Shown here: in pieces, positions 25,118 to 32,352 of the stretch
Position numbering within the stretch: the stretch's first letter is position 1
Layout of the letters: every line of letters begins with the position of its first letter
Assembly: GCA_021775095.1 (NCBI GenBank)
Contig: JAJFII010000080.1
Coordinates: 1-32,352 of the forward strand
Direction: 5' to 3'
Length of the DNA stretch: 32,352 nt
From: Rhodospirillales bacterium
GTDB taxonomy: Bacteria; Pseudomonadota; Alphaproteobacteria; Rhodospirillales; Casp-alpha2
The notes under the pieces: model-generated
Database searches by the model: none
What the model was told of the DNA's origin: nothing
Seen by the model: only the letters and a program-made list of their open reading frames with translations
Position numbers and translations under genes: made by a program

Positions 25118-26059
25118 TTAAACGGATTTTAAAAATGCTTCAATGGTCTCGGCGCTACCCACGGCGTTACCGGTCAGCTCGCGATCAATTCGTCTTGTCA
25201 TGCCCGAAAGAACCTTGCCGTGACCCAGTTCGAACAGTTCGGTGACGCCCTGGTTTTTCATAAACAAAACCGATTCACGCCAACGGACGCGTCCACAAAC
25301 CTGCGCCACCAGGAGTTCCCGGATCTTTGCAACTGACGTTACCGGGCCGGCGGTAACATTGGCGACAACGGGGACAACCGGATCCTTCATTTCCGTTACT
25401 GCCAGTGCCGCCGCCATGGCATCGGCTGCCGGTTGCATCATTTGACAATGAAATGGCGCACTAACGGGCAGGATTACGGCGCGCTTAGCCCCCCGTTCCT
25501 TGGCAATTTCAACCGCCTTTTCGACAGCCGCAGTCGCGCCGGAAACCACAACCTGTCCCGGTGCGTTGTCATTGGCAAAGTTGCAGATTCCCATATGACC
25601 GGCTTCTTCGGCAATCAATTCGGCATCGGCCGCTTCAAGCCCCAACAGGGCGGCCATGGCGCCCTGTCCGACGGGCACGGCGACCTGCATCGCTTTTCCG
25701 CGGGTTTTCACCAAACGGGCCGCATCGGCAAGACTAAACGTACCGGCCGCACAAAGGGCCGAATATTCCCCCAATGAATGCCCGGCCACAAAGGCCGCCT
25801 GATCGGCGAGATTAAATTCGCCCTGCGTCTGTAAAACCCGTAGGGCAGCCATTGAACAGGCCAACAAAGCCGGTTGGGTATTTTCCGTTAAAACCAACTC
25901 CGTGTCGGGGCCGTCGAACATTATTCCCGATAAATTCTGGCCCAGGGCGTCGTCAACCGCGTCAAACACGGCCTTTGCGGCAGGAAAGGCCTCGGAAAGA
26001 TCCTTTCCCATGCCGACCGATTGACTGCCCTGACCCGGAAATACAAATGCACGTGTCAT
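25118..26059 (-). CDS. fabD: malonyl-CoA:ACP transacylase FabD
   Basis: A 313-residue enzyme that loads malonate from CoA onto ACP. FPGQGSQSVGMG is at the N terminus. The nucleophile is Ser95 in GHSLGEYSALCAAG, and the catalytic His204 lies in VSAPFHCQMM; the family ends with LFELGHGKVLSGM. It is the first gene of the fabD-fabG-acpP-fabF-mltG unit. A promoter with a perfect -35 lies 57-84 bases upstream, and GGAG precedes the ATG. Confidence 0.96.
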   Translation of the reverse strand: MTRAFVFPGQGSQSVGMGKDLSEAFPAAKAVFDAVDDALGQNLSGIMFDGPDTELVLTENTQPALLACSMAALRVLQTQGEFNLADQAAFVAGHSLGEYSALCAAGTFSLADAARLVKTRGKAMQVAVPVGQGAMAALLGLEAADAELIAEEAGHMGICNFANDNAPGQVVVSGATAAVEKAVEIAKERGAKRAVILPVSAPFHCQMMQPAADAMAAALAVTEMKDPVVPVVANVTAGPVTSVAKIRELLVAQVCGRVRWRESVLFMKNQGVTELFELGHGKVLSGMTRRIDRELTGNAVGSAETIEAFLKSV

Positions 26060-26115
26060 TAAAATTCACTCCGTCGTCCTGTGGTCAATAAAATTAAAGA
26101 TTTAAAATTCTCAAT

Positions 26116-26143
26116 GTGATAGCGCCTTGGCCCCGGCTGTCAA
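26116..26143 (-). promoter_or_regulatory. candidate sigma70-type promoter of the fab operon
   Basis: On the minus strand a perfect TTGACA (26143-26138), a 16-base spacer and TATCAC (26121-26116, 4 of 6) precede fabD by 56 bases. It is the only strong -35 seen in the 278-base region shared with the divergent exporter gene. Confidence 0.5.
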
Positions 26144-26337
26144 GATCGCCAAGTTGAACCAACAGCGCAACCGTGCCGATCATTTCAATTTTCAGTCCTG
26201 GTTCTTCCATAATTTGCCAAGTTGCCAGGAGCATTCAAATATGGCTTAAAGACTAAGGTTTAGACGTCTCCCATAAAAGCACGCATTAGGGTTAGCCGCC
26301 CGGCCCCTCGGTTTCACAAAAGGATACGGTTTTCGAG

Positions 26338-27141
26338 ATGATCGAATATGCGATAGTCGCAGGCGTCGGTTTGGTTGGTGCCCTGCTGATGGGGATGATT
26401 GGCATCGGCACGGCCCTGCTGTGTGTGCCGACGCTGATTTTTGTTCTTCCCGCATTTGGCGTGGCCGACGGCAACGTCGTGCACACGGCTTTGGGCACGG
26501 CGATGCTGGCCATTGCCGTGCAATCCGTCTCCTCTGTTGTTGCCCACAACAAACGGGGGAATGTCGACTGGCAGATTTTAAAATCAACCCTGCCCGGCGG
26601 AATTTTCGGCGTGGTTCTGGGCGTGTCATTCACCAGCGCGCTGCCGGGGAATGTCCTACATATCATCTTTGCCGCCTTTATTTTGTTTTCGGCCGGTCGT
26701 CTGGTATTTAGTAAACCGAAACCAGCCGAAGAGAACGGCGAGACCCCACGCAAAGGTATACTTGTACTGTCCACAGGCAGCGCTGCCATCGGGTTTTTTG
26801 CCAGTTTTATCGGTGCCGGCGGTGGCGTATTTGCTGTCCCGTTCCTGCACTGGTGTGGGTTGGTAATGCGTAAGTGCGTCGGAACCTCGAATGCCAACGG
26901 TTTTCCCATATCCCTGGTTGGCGCTCTCACCTACGGGGCAACGGGATATGCCGACGTCGGATATTCGGCCTTTCATTTCGGTTATATTCATTTGCCGGCA
27001 TTTGCTGTTTTGGCAGTCAGCGGAATGATTGCGGCACCGATTGGCGCGCGTTTGGCCCATACGGTCCCGGCGCGAACCATAAAAATCCTATTTGCCCTGT
27101 TGGTTGTAATCATCGCGACGCGGATGATAATGACGAACTAA
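26338..27141 (+). CDS. TauE/SafE family sulfite exporter-like membrane protein
   Basis: A 267-residue polytopic membrane protein of the TauE/SafE family, with about eight hydrophobic helices in two related halves. Typical repeats of the family are GLVGALLMGMIGIGTALLCVPTL in the first half and GFFASFIGAGGGVFAVPFL in the second; the end (IGARLAHTVPARTIKILFALLVVIIATRM) is also characteristic. Members export sulfite, sulfoacetate or other small organic anions; nothing nearby fixes the substrate. It is divergent from fabD and read in the direction of rpsF, 239 bases before it. AAAGGA lies upstream of the ATG. Confidence 0.9.
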   Translation: MIEYAIVAGVGLVGALLMGMIGIGTALLCVPTLIFVLPAFGVADGNVVHTALGTAMLAIAVQSVSSVVAHNKRGNVDWQILKSTLPGGIFGVVLGVSFTSALPGNVLHIIFAAFILFSAGRLVFSKPKPAEENGETPRKGILVLSTGSAAIGFFASFIGAGGGVFAVPFLHWCGLVMRKCVGTSNANGFPISLVGALTYGATGYADVGYSAFHFGYIHLPAFAVLAVSGMIAAPIGARLAHTVPARTIKILFALLVVIIATRMIMTN

Positions 27142-27268
27142 GCGACGGTTGCAGTTAACTTCTGGCATCCGGCGGGTGCCACAACCGCATCTGACGGCAC
27201 TGGTGAGCTCTCTTCGTTTAGCGAAGTTTCCGCCGCACTTTGACTTGCGTCGTTTACAGACATCGTGC

Positions 27269-27296
27269 TTGCGCCCCCATACTTTTGCTGTATATT
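27269..27296 (+). promoter_or_regulatory. rpsF: candidate promoter of the rpsF operon
   Basis: TTGCGC at 27269-27274 and TATATT at 27291-27296 are separated by 16 bases. They lie 85 bases before the rpsF start, leaving a leader long enough to hold two hairpins. Confidence 0.5.
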
Positions 27297-27317
27297 CCGC
27301 CGCCTTAGAAGCTTCCT

Positions 27318-27353
27318 GCCGGGATTGGCCCGGCTATACCCTGTGAGACAGGG
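27318..27353 (+). promoter_or_regulatory. two stem-loops in the rpsF leader (possible S6:S18 autoregulatory element)
   Basis: GCCGGG/CCCGGC (27318-27334, 5-base loop) and CCCTGT/ACAGGG (27339-27353, 3-base loop) are perfect 6-bp stems just upstream of the ribosome binding site. In several bacteria an rpsF leader structure binds the S6:S18 complex and represses translation. I have not confirmed the specific consensus here. Confidence 0.35.
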
Positions 27354-27380
27354 ATGAGATAATCCGTAGGGAGAGTAAAT

Positions 27381-27857
27381 TTGCCTCTATATGAAAGTGT
27401 GCTGATTGCACGCCAAGACGTTTCCGCGACACAGGTCGATGATCTCGTTGCAACATTTCAAAATGTCATTACTGAAGCCGGTGGTTCCGTTGAAAAAACG
27501 GAGAACTGGGGCCTGCGTACCTTAGCCTACAAAATCAAAAAAAACCGCAAGGGTCATTATGTTCTCATGAATCTGGATGCGCCATCTGACGCGGTTCTGG
27601 AAATGGAACGGCAAATGCGCATTAACGAAGACATTCTCCGGTATATGACACTGCGTGTGGACGAACATGAGACCGAACCTTCGGCGATTGTCCGCAACAA
27701 AGGATCCGAAGACCGCCCCCGTGGCCGAGGTCGGTTCGATGGCGGTGGCGACAGCCGCCCATCCGAGGGCCGCGCGACCCCGGCAGCGACGACCGCACCT
27801 GCGACCGCTGCCGCACCGGCAGCAAAAACAACGGCCGATGAAGGAGATGCGTCATGA
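27381..27857 (+). CDS. rpsF: 30S ribosomal protein S6, with long low-complexity C terminus
   Basis: A 158-residue S6 that pairs with S18 on the 30S platform. The core (residues 1-95: [14 protein letters not shown], then [27 protein letters not shown], then [15 protein letters not shown]) is canonical. After it comes a roughly 60-residue tail, first Arg/Gly-rich ([12 protein letters not shown]) and then Ala/Thr/Pro-rich, absent from the short E. coli-type core. The TTG start at 27381 matches the universal MPLYESV beginning, with AGGGAGAG upstream. The stop overlaps the rpsR start by 4 bases (ATGA). Confidence 0.96.
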   Translation: MPLYESVLIARQDVSATQVDDLVATFQNVITEAGGSVEKTENWGLRTLAYKIKKNRKGHYVLMNLDAPSDAVLEMERQMRINEDILRYMTLRVDEHETEPSAIVRNKGSEDRPRGRGRFDGGGDSRPSEGRATPAATTAPATAAAPAAKTTADEGDAS

Positions 27858-28102
27858 GCACCGATAGTTCCGCACCCAGCCGCCTGTCGTTCTTCCGTCG
27901 GCGCAAGAGCTGCCCGTTTTCGGGCCCTAATGCGCCGAAGATCGATTACAAAGATACCCGCACGTTGTCTCGTTACGTTTCCGAACGTGGCAAGATTGTT
28001 CCCAGCCGCATAACCGCCGTATCCGGTAAAAAACAGCGTGAGCTGGCACGGGCCATCAAACGGGCCCGTTTCATGGCATTAATGCCTTACGTGCTTAAGT
28101 AA
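27854..28102 (+). CDS. rpsR: 30S ribosomal protein S18
   Basis: An 82-residue S18, the platform partner of S6. Canonical segments are [35 protein letters not shown], then [33 protein letters not shown]. It keeps one Cys in the KSCPF segment. It starts in the ATGA overlap with rpsF, with GAAGGAG upstream inside rpsF. Confidence 0.97.
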   Translation: MSTDSSAPSRLSFFRRRKSCPFSGPNAPKIDYKDTRTLSRYVSERGKIVPSRITAVSGKKQRELARAIKRARFMALMPYVLK

Positions 28103-28127
28103 GGCAAAGAACGAACAGGAAAACCCT

Positions 28128-29108
28128 ATGTCACGCGACGTGCTGATCGCTATCGGCGGTGGCCTGTTGAGTGCTGTTGCGGCAGTCGCCTTTTTAGGTG
28201 GCTCAGCCTTCAGTTTGCTGTTTGGCTATTTTGCCATGGTCCCCCTGATGTTGGTGGGACTGGGCCTTGGTCCGAGGGCGGTGACGATTGCGGTTGGTGC
28301 CGGCATCTGTGCCACCGGCATATTTGGCGGAATTGTCCATGCCGGTGTGTTTGCCCTGGTTCAGGCCCTGCCGGCCCTGGTTGTCACGTGGTTATCAATT
28401 TCAAGAGTTCCACAATCCGACGGATTGGCTGCCGACGAAGATAAACCAACGGTGCAAAGCTGGAGTTCACCCGGAGCGGCATTATCTGTTTTGGCCCTAC
28501 TCGGCGGTTTTTTCATCGCCGTTGCGGCAATAAGTGCCGGGGATGGCGGTCTGAGGACACAGATTGACAACAATCTGGGCGAAGCCATCGGCCTCATGAT
28601 GCCGACCCTGAGCGACCCGGCAAGGGAATTGCTGGTCGCCCGGTTAAGCGCCTTTTTTCCCGGTGCCATTGGTGCCAGTTGGTTGATGATGGCGGTAATA
28701 AATTCGGCCGTTGGCCAAGGCGTTTTGGTCAGAGCCAATAAAAATTTACGGCCGACCCCGGCCTATGTGGCATTTGATTTGCCGCAATGGACGACATGGC
28801 CGCTGATCGGGGCGGCGGCAGTGGCCCTGGCGGGGGGGTCCGTCGGAGCTGATGGATTGGCCTATGCGGCCTACAATATTGCTATGGTTACGGCCATTCC
28901 CTATTTTTTTATGGGATTGGCGGTTATCCATTCGCTGGCACGACGTTTGGCGCAGACCAAAGCTATTCTTTTTGGCCTGTATGTGGTGTTGGTTGTGCAA
29001 ATTTGGGCGGCAATTGTGGTCATTGGAGTCGGCATAGCCGAACAATGGGTAGGCCTTCGGGACCGCAAAAACGACGATGACGATGATGGGCAACAGCCCA
29101 TGGATTAA
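28128..29108 (+). CDS. DUF2232 family membrane protein
   Basis: A 326-residue polytopic membrane protein with about eight hydrophobic helices and a charged, Asp-rich C-terminal tail (KNDDDDDGQQ). It sits between rpsR and rplI, a place where alphaproteobacteria commonly carry a DUF2232 (YybS-like) protein. Family function is unknown. It lies 25 bases after rpsR and is preceded by AGGAAAA. It contains FFPGAIGASWLMMAVINSAVGQGVL, recognisable as the family core region. Confidence 0.85.
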   Translation: MSRDVLIAIGGGLLSAVAAVAFLGGSAFSLLFGYFAMVPLMLVGLGLGPRAVTIAVGAGICATGIFGGIVHAGVFALVQALPALVVTWLSISRVPQSDGLAADEDKPTVQSWSSPGAALSVLALLGGFFIAVAAISAGDGGLRTQIDNNLGEAIGLMMPTLSDPARELLVARLSAFFPGAIGASWLMMAVINSAVGQGVLVRANKNLRPTPAYVAFDLPQWTTWPLIGAAAVALAGGSVGADGLAYAAYNIAMVTAIPYFFMGLAVIHSLARRLAQTKAILFGLYVVLVVQIWAAIVVIGVGIAEQWVGLRDRKNDDDDDGQQPMD

Positions 29109-29110
29109 AA

Positions 29111-29259
29111 ATCGGCAACTGCCGATCGATTAAAAGTAAGTATTTACCCAAGCAGAGAATAAGGGGTATTTAAAAGGAAAATGATGCGGACCTGTGTCCG
29201 CGACCTGACGACGGGCATGTGCCTAAAATTTGTAACCTTAGACCCAGGCCCAGCGGGCC
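29111..29259 (+). promoter_or_regulatory. rplI leader with three small hairpins
   Basis: Perfect stems occur at 29111-29126 (ATCGGC/GCCGAT), 29186-29201 (GCGGAC/GTCCGC) and 29247-29259 (GGCCC/GGGCC), the last just before the GGAGAG ribosome binding site. An in-frame upstream ATG at 29181 with AAAAGGAAA before it lies at the second hairpin. Together they suggest translational control, but I know of no named element matching it. Confidence 0.35.
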
Positions 29260-29273
29260 GGCAGGAGAGAAAC

Positions 29274-29924
29274 ATGGAAGTTATTTTGATGGAGCGGATT
29301 GAGAAACTTGGACAAATGGGTGACGTCGTCAACGTCAAACCAGGATTTGCCCGCAACTATTTGTTGCCACAGGGCAAGGCCATGCGGGCGACCGACGCCA
29401 ATAAAGCCCAGTTCGAAGTGCAACGGGCGCAGCTAGAAGCGGTAAATTTAGAGAAACGCTCCGAAGCCGAAGCCGTTGCCGGCAAAATGGCTGATGTTTC
29501 TGTTATCCTTGTCCGCCAGGCAGGCGATGCCGGACAGTTGTACGGTTCCGTTAACGCCCGCGACATTTCCGACGCCTTGACCGCAAACGGCTACACGGTT
29601 GACCGGAATCAGGTCCGCCAGGATGTCCCGATCAAGACTTTGGGCCTTCATGACGTGTTAATATCCCTGCACCCAGAAGTTTCTGTAACCGTATCCGCCA
29701 ACGTCGCCCGGTCGGTTGATGAGGCAAAAATTCAGGCGGAAACAGGCAAAGCCCTGTTAAGTCAGGCCGAAGAAGAGGCCCGCGCCGATGCGGAAGCCCG
29801 CGAGGCGGAAGCCAACGCCGACGAGGCTGTGATCGCCCAGGCGGAAGCTGTATTTGACGAAGGTGCAGCACCGGAAGTGTCGGAAGAAGAAGCGACCGCC
29901 GAAGCGGAAAAACCCGAAGCTTAA
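29274..29924 (+). CDS. rplI: 50S ribosomal protein L9, with acidic C-terminal extension
   Basis: A 216-residue L9, which binds 23S rRNA with its N domain and extends from the ribosome. The N domain is canonical ([36 protein letters not shown]). A long helix and the C domain (to about residue 150) follow, then a roughly 60-residue Glu/Ala-rich tail not found in the usual 150-residue protein. The ATG at 29274 is chosen because it gives the universal N terminus, with GGAGAG 4 bases upstream. A second in-frame ATG at 29181, with a good ribosome binding site, would add 31 residues. A strong terminator follows the gene. Confidence 0.95.
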   Translation: MEVILMERIEKLGQMGDVVNVKPGFARNYLLPQGKAMRATDANKAQFEVQRAQLEAVNLEKRSEAEAVAGKMADVSVILVRQAGDAGQLYGSVNARDISDALTANGYTVDRNQVRQDVPIKTLGLHDVLISLHPEVSVTVSANVARSVDEAKIQAETGKALLSQAEEEARADAEAREAEANADEAVIAQAEAVFDEGAAPEVSEEEATAEAEKPEA

Positions 29925-29951
29925 TCTTCTCACCTCCCATTACCAATTAAC

Positions 29952-29982
29952 GCGGCATGTCCTCAGGGCATGCCGCTTTTTT
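29952..29982 (+). terminator. intrinsic terminator after rplI
   Basis: GCGGCATG (29952-29959) pairs perfectly with CATGCCGC (29969-29976) around a 9-base loop, followed directly by six T residues. It sits 28 bases after the rplI stop and is the clearest terminator in the window. Confidence 0.9.
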
Positions 29983-30162
29983 GTGTTCTCGCTTTTATTT
30001 TCGCCCTGAGGATCGCCCGGCCCTGGCGAAAACGCAGAGCGCAGAAGAAACGGCGTTGCCAAGCAACGGACCGGCCCATTACAACAGAATTTGCATATCT
30101 ACGATGGGCCTATAAGATCACGGATGCAGGCTTTAACCGACACTTCTTACAGGACTCCCAAA

Positions 30163-31827
30163 ATGACCCATAATGCGCGATCCGGCGGTTCCCTTTTTTT
30201 GGAAATCCTGAAAGATGAAGGCATTACACATTTGTTCGGTAACCCGGGAACAACCGAATTGCCCATCATGGACGCCTTCAAGCACCACCCGGATCTCAAT
30301 TATATTTTGGGTTTAGAGGAATCCATTGTTGTCGCCATGGCTGACGGTTATGCGCGGGCCTCGGGCAGGCTGGCCGCCTGTAACGTCCACGTCGCCCCAG
30401 GTTTGGGCAACGCCATCGGCTCCATCTATAATGCCAAATTCACCGGCACACCAATTATCATCACGGCCGGCCAGCAAGAACAGGGGCACGGTCTGACCGA
30501 ACCTTTGCTCTACGATCCCCTGGTTCCCATTGCCACACCGGTGGTCAAATGGGCGACAGAGGTTACCCGCATTGATGACCTGCCACTCACCATCAGACGG
30601 GCGGCAAAAATCGCCACGACGCCGCCAACCGGCCCGGTTTTCCTGTCTTTGCCCGGCGACGTCTTAAATGACATTAGCGGCATTTCGACCGGGTCATCGA
30701 CCCGTGTTCACACGCGTACCCAGCCCGCACCGGATACTCTGATTGCCCTTGCCGACCTGCTGTTGAGCGCCAGACACCCCGTCATTGTCGCCGGCGACGA
30801 GGTGGTAAAGTCGGACGCCCTGACCGAAGCCGCCGAACTGGCAGAAACTTTGGGCGCCGCCGCCTACCAACAATCGGTCCCCTATGGTGCGCATTTTTTA
30901 TCTGAACATCCGTGTTTTATGGGTACCCTCAGTCGCGACCAGGCCCATGTACAAAAAACCTTGGCACCCTATGACATGATGATTGTGCTTGGGGCGGATC
31001 CTCTGAGAATGTCCGTATTCAGTGAGATTTCGCCCCTGCCCGACGCCATGAAGGTGGTAACCTTAGGTTTACTGGACTGGGAAATGGGCAAAAATTATCC
31101 GGCAGAAATGGCCATAAGAAGTGATTTACAGTCAACCCTTCGCGCTTTGCTACCGGCCTTGCGTGAACGGGGCGGGGCGGCCCTGACCGGACGGGCGACG
31201 GCCCTGCAAAACGACCATTCGCAAAGAAACTGGTCAGCCACCCGCCAGACATTGATGAACCGATTACACGGGCAAAGTGAGCGCAGTCCCCTGGACCCCG
31301 ATTGGGTCACCCTGCAGGTGCTTGCGGCGCTTCCCGAAAACGCGGTTGTCGTCAACGAGGCCTTAACGTCGACAAGGCATCTAAATTCCCTGCGGCCCTA
31401 CCGGGACCGATATGACTATCATGCCTTTGGCAGCGGTGGCATTGGTTGGGCCGTGCCGGCGGCAATTGGTATTCAGCTGGCTGATCTAAGGCGCCCGGTT
31501 TGCGCCTTCGTTGGCGATGGCAGCGCAATGTTTTCCATACAGGCCCTGTGGACGGCTGCCCATTTAAAATTGCCCATGACCTATATCATCACCAATAACT
31601 CCAGTTACCGCATTCTCAAACAACGCCTTTTGGCCTTTCACGACAACAACCAATACCTCGGCATGGATTTTAACGACCCACCCATCAGTTTTACGGGCCT
31701 GGCGGAAAGCATGGGCGTGACTGCCCGGCGCGTGACCAGTGCCAGTGAACTGGCTCCGGCCCTGGCCGAGGCCTTTGCCAACCCGGGGCCAAACTTGATT
31801 GATGTTGCGGTTGACGGCGCAGTCTGA
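30163..31827 (+). CDS. thiamine diphosphate-dependent enzyme, benzoylformate-decarboxylase-like
   Basis: A 554-residue three-domain ThDP enzyme (Pyr, middle, PP). The Pyr domain has FGNPGTTELP near residue 25 and the activating Glu52 in GLEE. It also has NVHVAPGLGNAIGS with His75, which lines up with the active-site His70 of benzoylformate decarboxylase; the Ser26 position is Thr30. The PP domain carries the Mg/ThDP motif GDGS at 451-454, ending in NN at 478-479. It resembles 2-oxoacid decarboxylases more than acetolactate synthases, and there is no small-subunit gene. The ATG at 30163 is chosen for AGGA 8 bases upstream and the natural N terminus. It lies after the rplI terminator, so it needs its own promoter; TATAAG near 30110 is a weak candidate. 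Substrate unknown. Confidence 0.87.
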   Translation: MTHNARSGGSLFLEILKDEGITHLFGNPGTTELPIMDAFKHHPDLNYILGLEESIVVAMADGYARASGRLAACNVHVAPGLGNAIGSIYNAKFTGTPIIITAGQQEQGHGLTEPLLYDPLVPIATPVVKWATEVTRIDDLPLTIRRAAKIATTPPTGPVFLSLPGDVLNDISGISTGSSTRVHTRTQPAPDTLIALADLLLSARHPVIVAGDEVVKSDALTEAAELAETLGAAAYQQSVPYGAHFLSEHPCFMGTLSRDQAHVQKTLAPYDMMIVLGADPLRMSVFSEISPLPDAMKVVTLGLLDWEMGKNYPAEMAIRSDLQSTLRALLPALRERGGAALTGRATALQNDHSQRNWSATRQTLMNRLHGQSERSPLDPDWVTLQVLAALPENAVVVNEALTSTRHLNSLRPYRDRYDYHAFGSGGIGWAVPAAIGIQLADLRRPVCAFVGDGSAMFSIQALWTAAHLKLPMTYIITNNSSYRILKQRLLAFHDNNQYLGMDFNDPPISFTGLAESMGVTARRVTSASELAPALAEAFANPGPNLIDVAVDGAV

Positions 31828-31879
31828 GACATTTGAGCGGCAACCCGCGCCCACAAACCAAGGCATTTGCTGTATTATT

Positions 31880-31899
31880 TTGTGCACATTTTATCCACA
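31880..31899 (+). promoter_or_regulatory. two DnaA-box-like sites upstream of dnaB
   Basis: TTATCCACA at 31891-31899 is a perfect consensus DnaA box (TTATNCACA). TTGTGCACA at 31880-31888 differs at one position. They have the same orientation and start 11 bases apart, about one helical turn, 108 bases before the dnaB start. Confidence 0.6.
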
Positions 31900-31906
31900 T
31901 ATCCCC

Positions 31907-31932
31907 AGTCAAGAGGCAAGTCTGACTTTTTT
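31907..31932 (+). terminator. weak terminator-like hairpin after the ThDP enzyme
   Basis: AGTCA (31907-31911) pairs with TGACT (31923-31927) and runs into six T residues. The 5-bp stem with an 11-base loop is weak, so termination here is uncertain. Confidence 0.3.
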
Positions 31933-32006
31933 CCCCTGTGTTCCTCTCTAATCAGTAACATTCTATGCTATTCAAGGACCGGTGAAATCTTTAGGTTCCT
32001 CTGATC

Positions 32007-32352
32007 ATGCCGACAACCCTTCCGCCAGACATCGACCCCTCTGACCCTGAATTCGCCGACCCGTCGGACTCTGGTTTCGCCGACCCGTCGGAGTCTGGTT
32101 TCGCCGACCCGTCGGACTCTGGTTTCGCCGAAAGGGCCAGTGCCGAAATGATAACGGGCGACGTCGCCATCAGCGACCCGTCAACTCCGGCGTTCCGGTC
32201 CATGCCGCATAATCTGGCGGCAGAAAAAGGCCTGTTGGGTGCCATCTTGCTCAACAATCGGGCCTATGAAAAAATTTCTGAATTCCTGTTGCCGCAGCAT
32301 TTTGCCTACGAGCGCCACGGCAGCATTTACGAAGCCATAGCCAAGTTGGTTG
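32007..32352 (+). CDS. dnaB: replicative DNA helicase DnaB, 3' partial, with repetitive N-terminal extension
   Basis: The frame is open from ATG 32007 to the window end (115 codons). Residues from about 66 match the DnaB N-terminal domain: PHNLAAEKGLLGAILLNNRAYEKISEFLLPQHFAYERHGSIYEAI. That domain contacts primase and shapes the hexamer. The helicase domain lies outside the window. The first 65 residues are an acidic extension with four octapeptide repeats. The position downstream of rpsF-rpsR-rplI is the conserved one for dnaB. An alternative is that translation starts at the downstream ATG at 32148 or at 32202 (MPHNLAAEKG); the in-frame repeat units and open frame favour the long form. The region upstream carries DnaA-box-like sites. 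Confidence 0.88.
   Translation, partial: MPTTLPPDIDPSDPEFADPSDSGFADPSESGFADPSDSGFAERASAEMITGDVAISDPSTPAFRSMPHNLAAEKGLLGAILLNNRAYEKISEFLLPQHFAYERHGSIYEAIAKLV
32034..32129 (+). repeat. 24-bp tandem repeat, four units, within dnaB
   Basis: Units start at 32034, 32058, 32082 and 32106 and encode DPSDPEFA, DPSDSGFA, DPSESGFA and DPSDSGFA. The last three are nearly identical in DNA (one C/G change), so they expanded recently; the first has diverged. Confidence 0.95.

Noticed and set aside
26246-26930. Long minus-strand frames opposite the TauE/SafE gene
   Set aside because: The plus-strand frame has clear membrane-protein composition and family motifs; the opposite frames are Pro/Arg-rich shadows.
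29970-30173. 67-residue frame after the rplI terminator
   Set aside because: It begins inside the terminator hairpin and is dominated by Arg/Lys; no ribosome binding site and no family resemblance.
31991-32257. 88-residue minus-strand frame with SDGSAKPE-type repeats
   Set aside because: It is the antisense shadow of the dnaB 24-bp repeat; the plus strand encodes a clear DnaB N-terminal domain.

Overview
The window looks like a chromosomal segment of an alphaproteobacterium, most likely a Rhodospirillales-type lineage of moderate GC. The evidence is gene order and family type: lptF-lptG-lptD-surA-pdxA-rsmA, then yicC-gmk and fabD-fabG-acpP-fabF-mltG on the other strand, then rpsF-rpsR-DUF2232-rplI-dnaB. 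This arrangement is characteristic of that class. LptD and SurA show that the cell has an LPS outer membrane. I see no tRNA, rRNA, insertion sequence, prophage or CRISPR array. The two outermost genes are cut by the window edges, and no gene-free stretch exceeds 300 bases.

Layout. (1) Positions 1-3431, plus strand: a MEMO-AMMECR1 fusion protein (5' end missing), CysQ, and a Sua5-type tRNA threonylcarbamoyladenylate synthase. (2) 3578-5963, plus strand: a compact, stop/start-overlapping operon of two DUF1538 membrane proteins, a degenerate PII-like protein and a CBS-pair protein, possibly led by an unannotated 38-residue single-helix ORF. This is the most likely undescribed system here. (3) 6092-10590: a D-2-hydroxyacid dehydrogenase of the FAD/GlcD type, an ArsC/Spx-like protein on the minus strand, YaaA, and a 598-residue acyl-CoA dehydrogenase. 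(4) 10712-18902, plus strand: the outer-membrane biogenesis operon lptF-lptG-lptD-surA continuing into pdxA and rsmA. (5) 19091-26059, mostly minus strand: yicC-gmk and the fatty-acid cluster fabD-fabG-acpP-fabF-mltG, split by a plus-strand SDR gene. (6) 26338-32352, plus strand: a TauE/SafE exporter, the ribosomal cluster rpsF-rpsR-DUF2232-rplI ending in a clear terminator, a benzoylformate-decarboxylase-like ThDP enzyme, and the start of dnaB.

How the genes work together. The lpt/surA genes carry LPS through the periplasm and fold outer-membrane proteins. The fab genes make the acyl chains that feed LPS and phospholipids, and mltG acts in peptidoglycan synthesis, so blocks 4 and 5 are together an envelope-building region. 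Block 6 couples ribosomal proteins to the replicative helicase, as in many bacteria. Accessory genes (SDR, TauE, ThDP enzyme) sit at the junctions between the conserved blocks.

Most interesting sequence-level observations: the DUF1538/PII-like/CBS operon; four PLGxLL-type motifs about 50 residues apart in an N-terminal extension of LptD; a four-copy octapeptide repeat at the N terminus of DnaB; two DnaA-box-like sites one helical turn apart upstream of dnaB; and a promoter placed so close to the SDR start codon that a leaderless mRNA is predicted.
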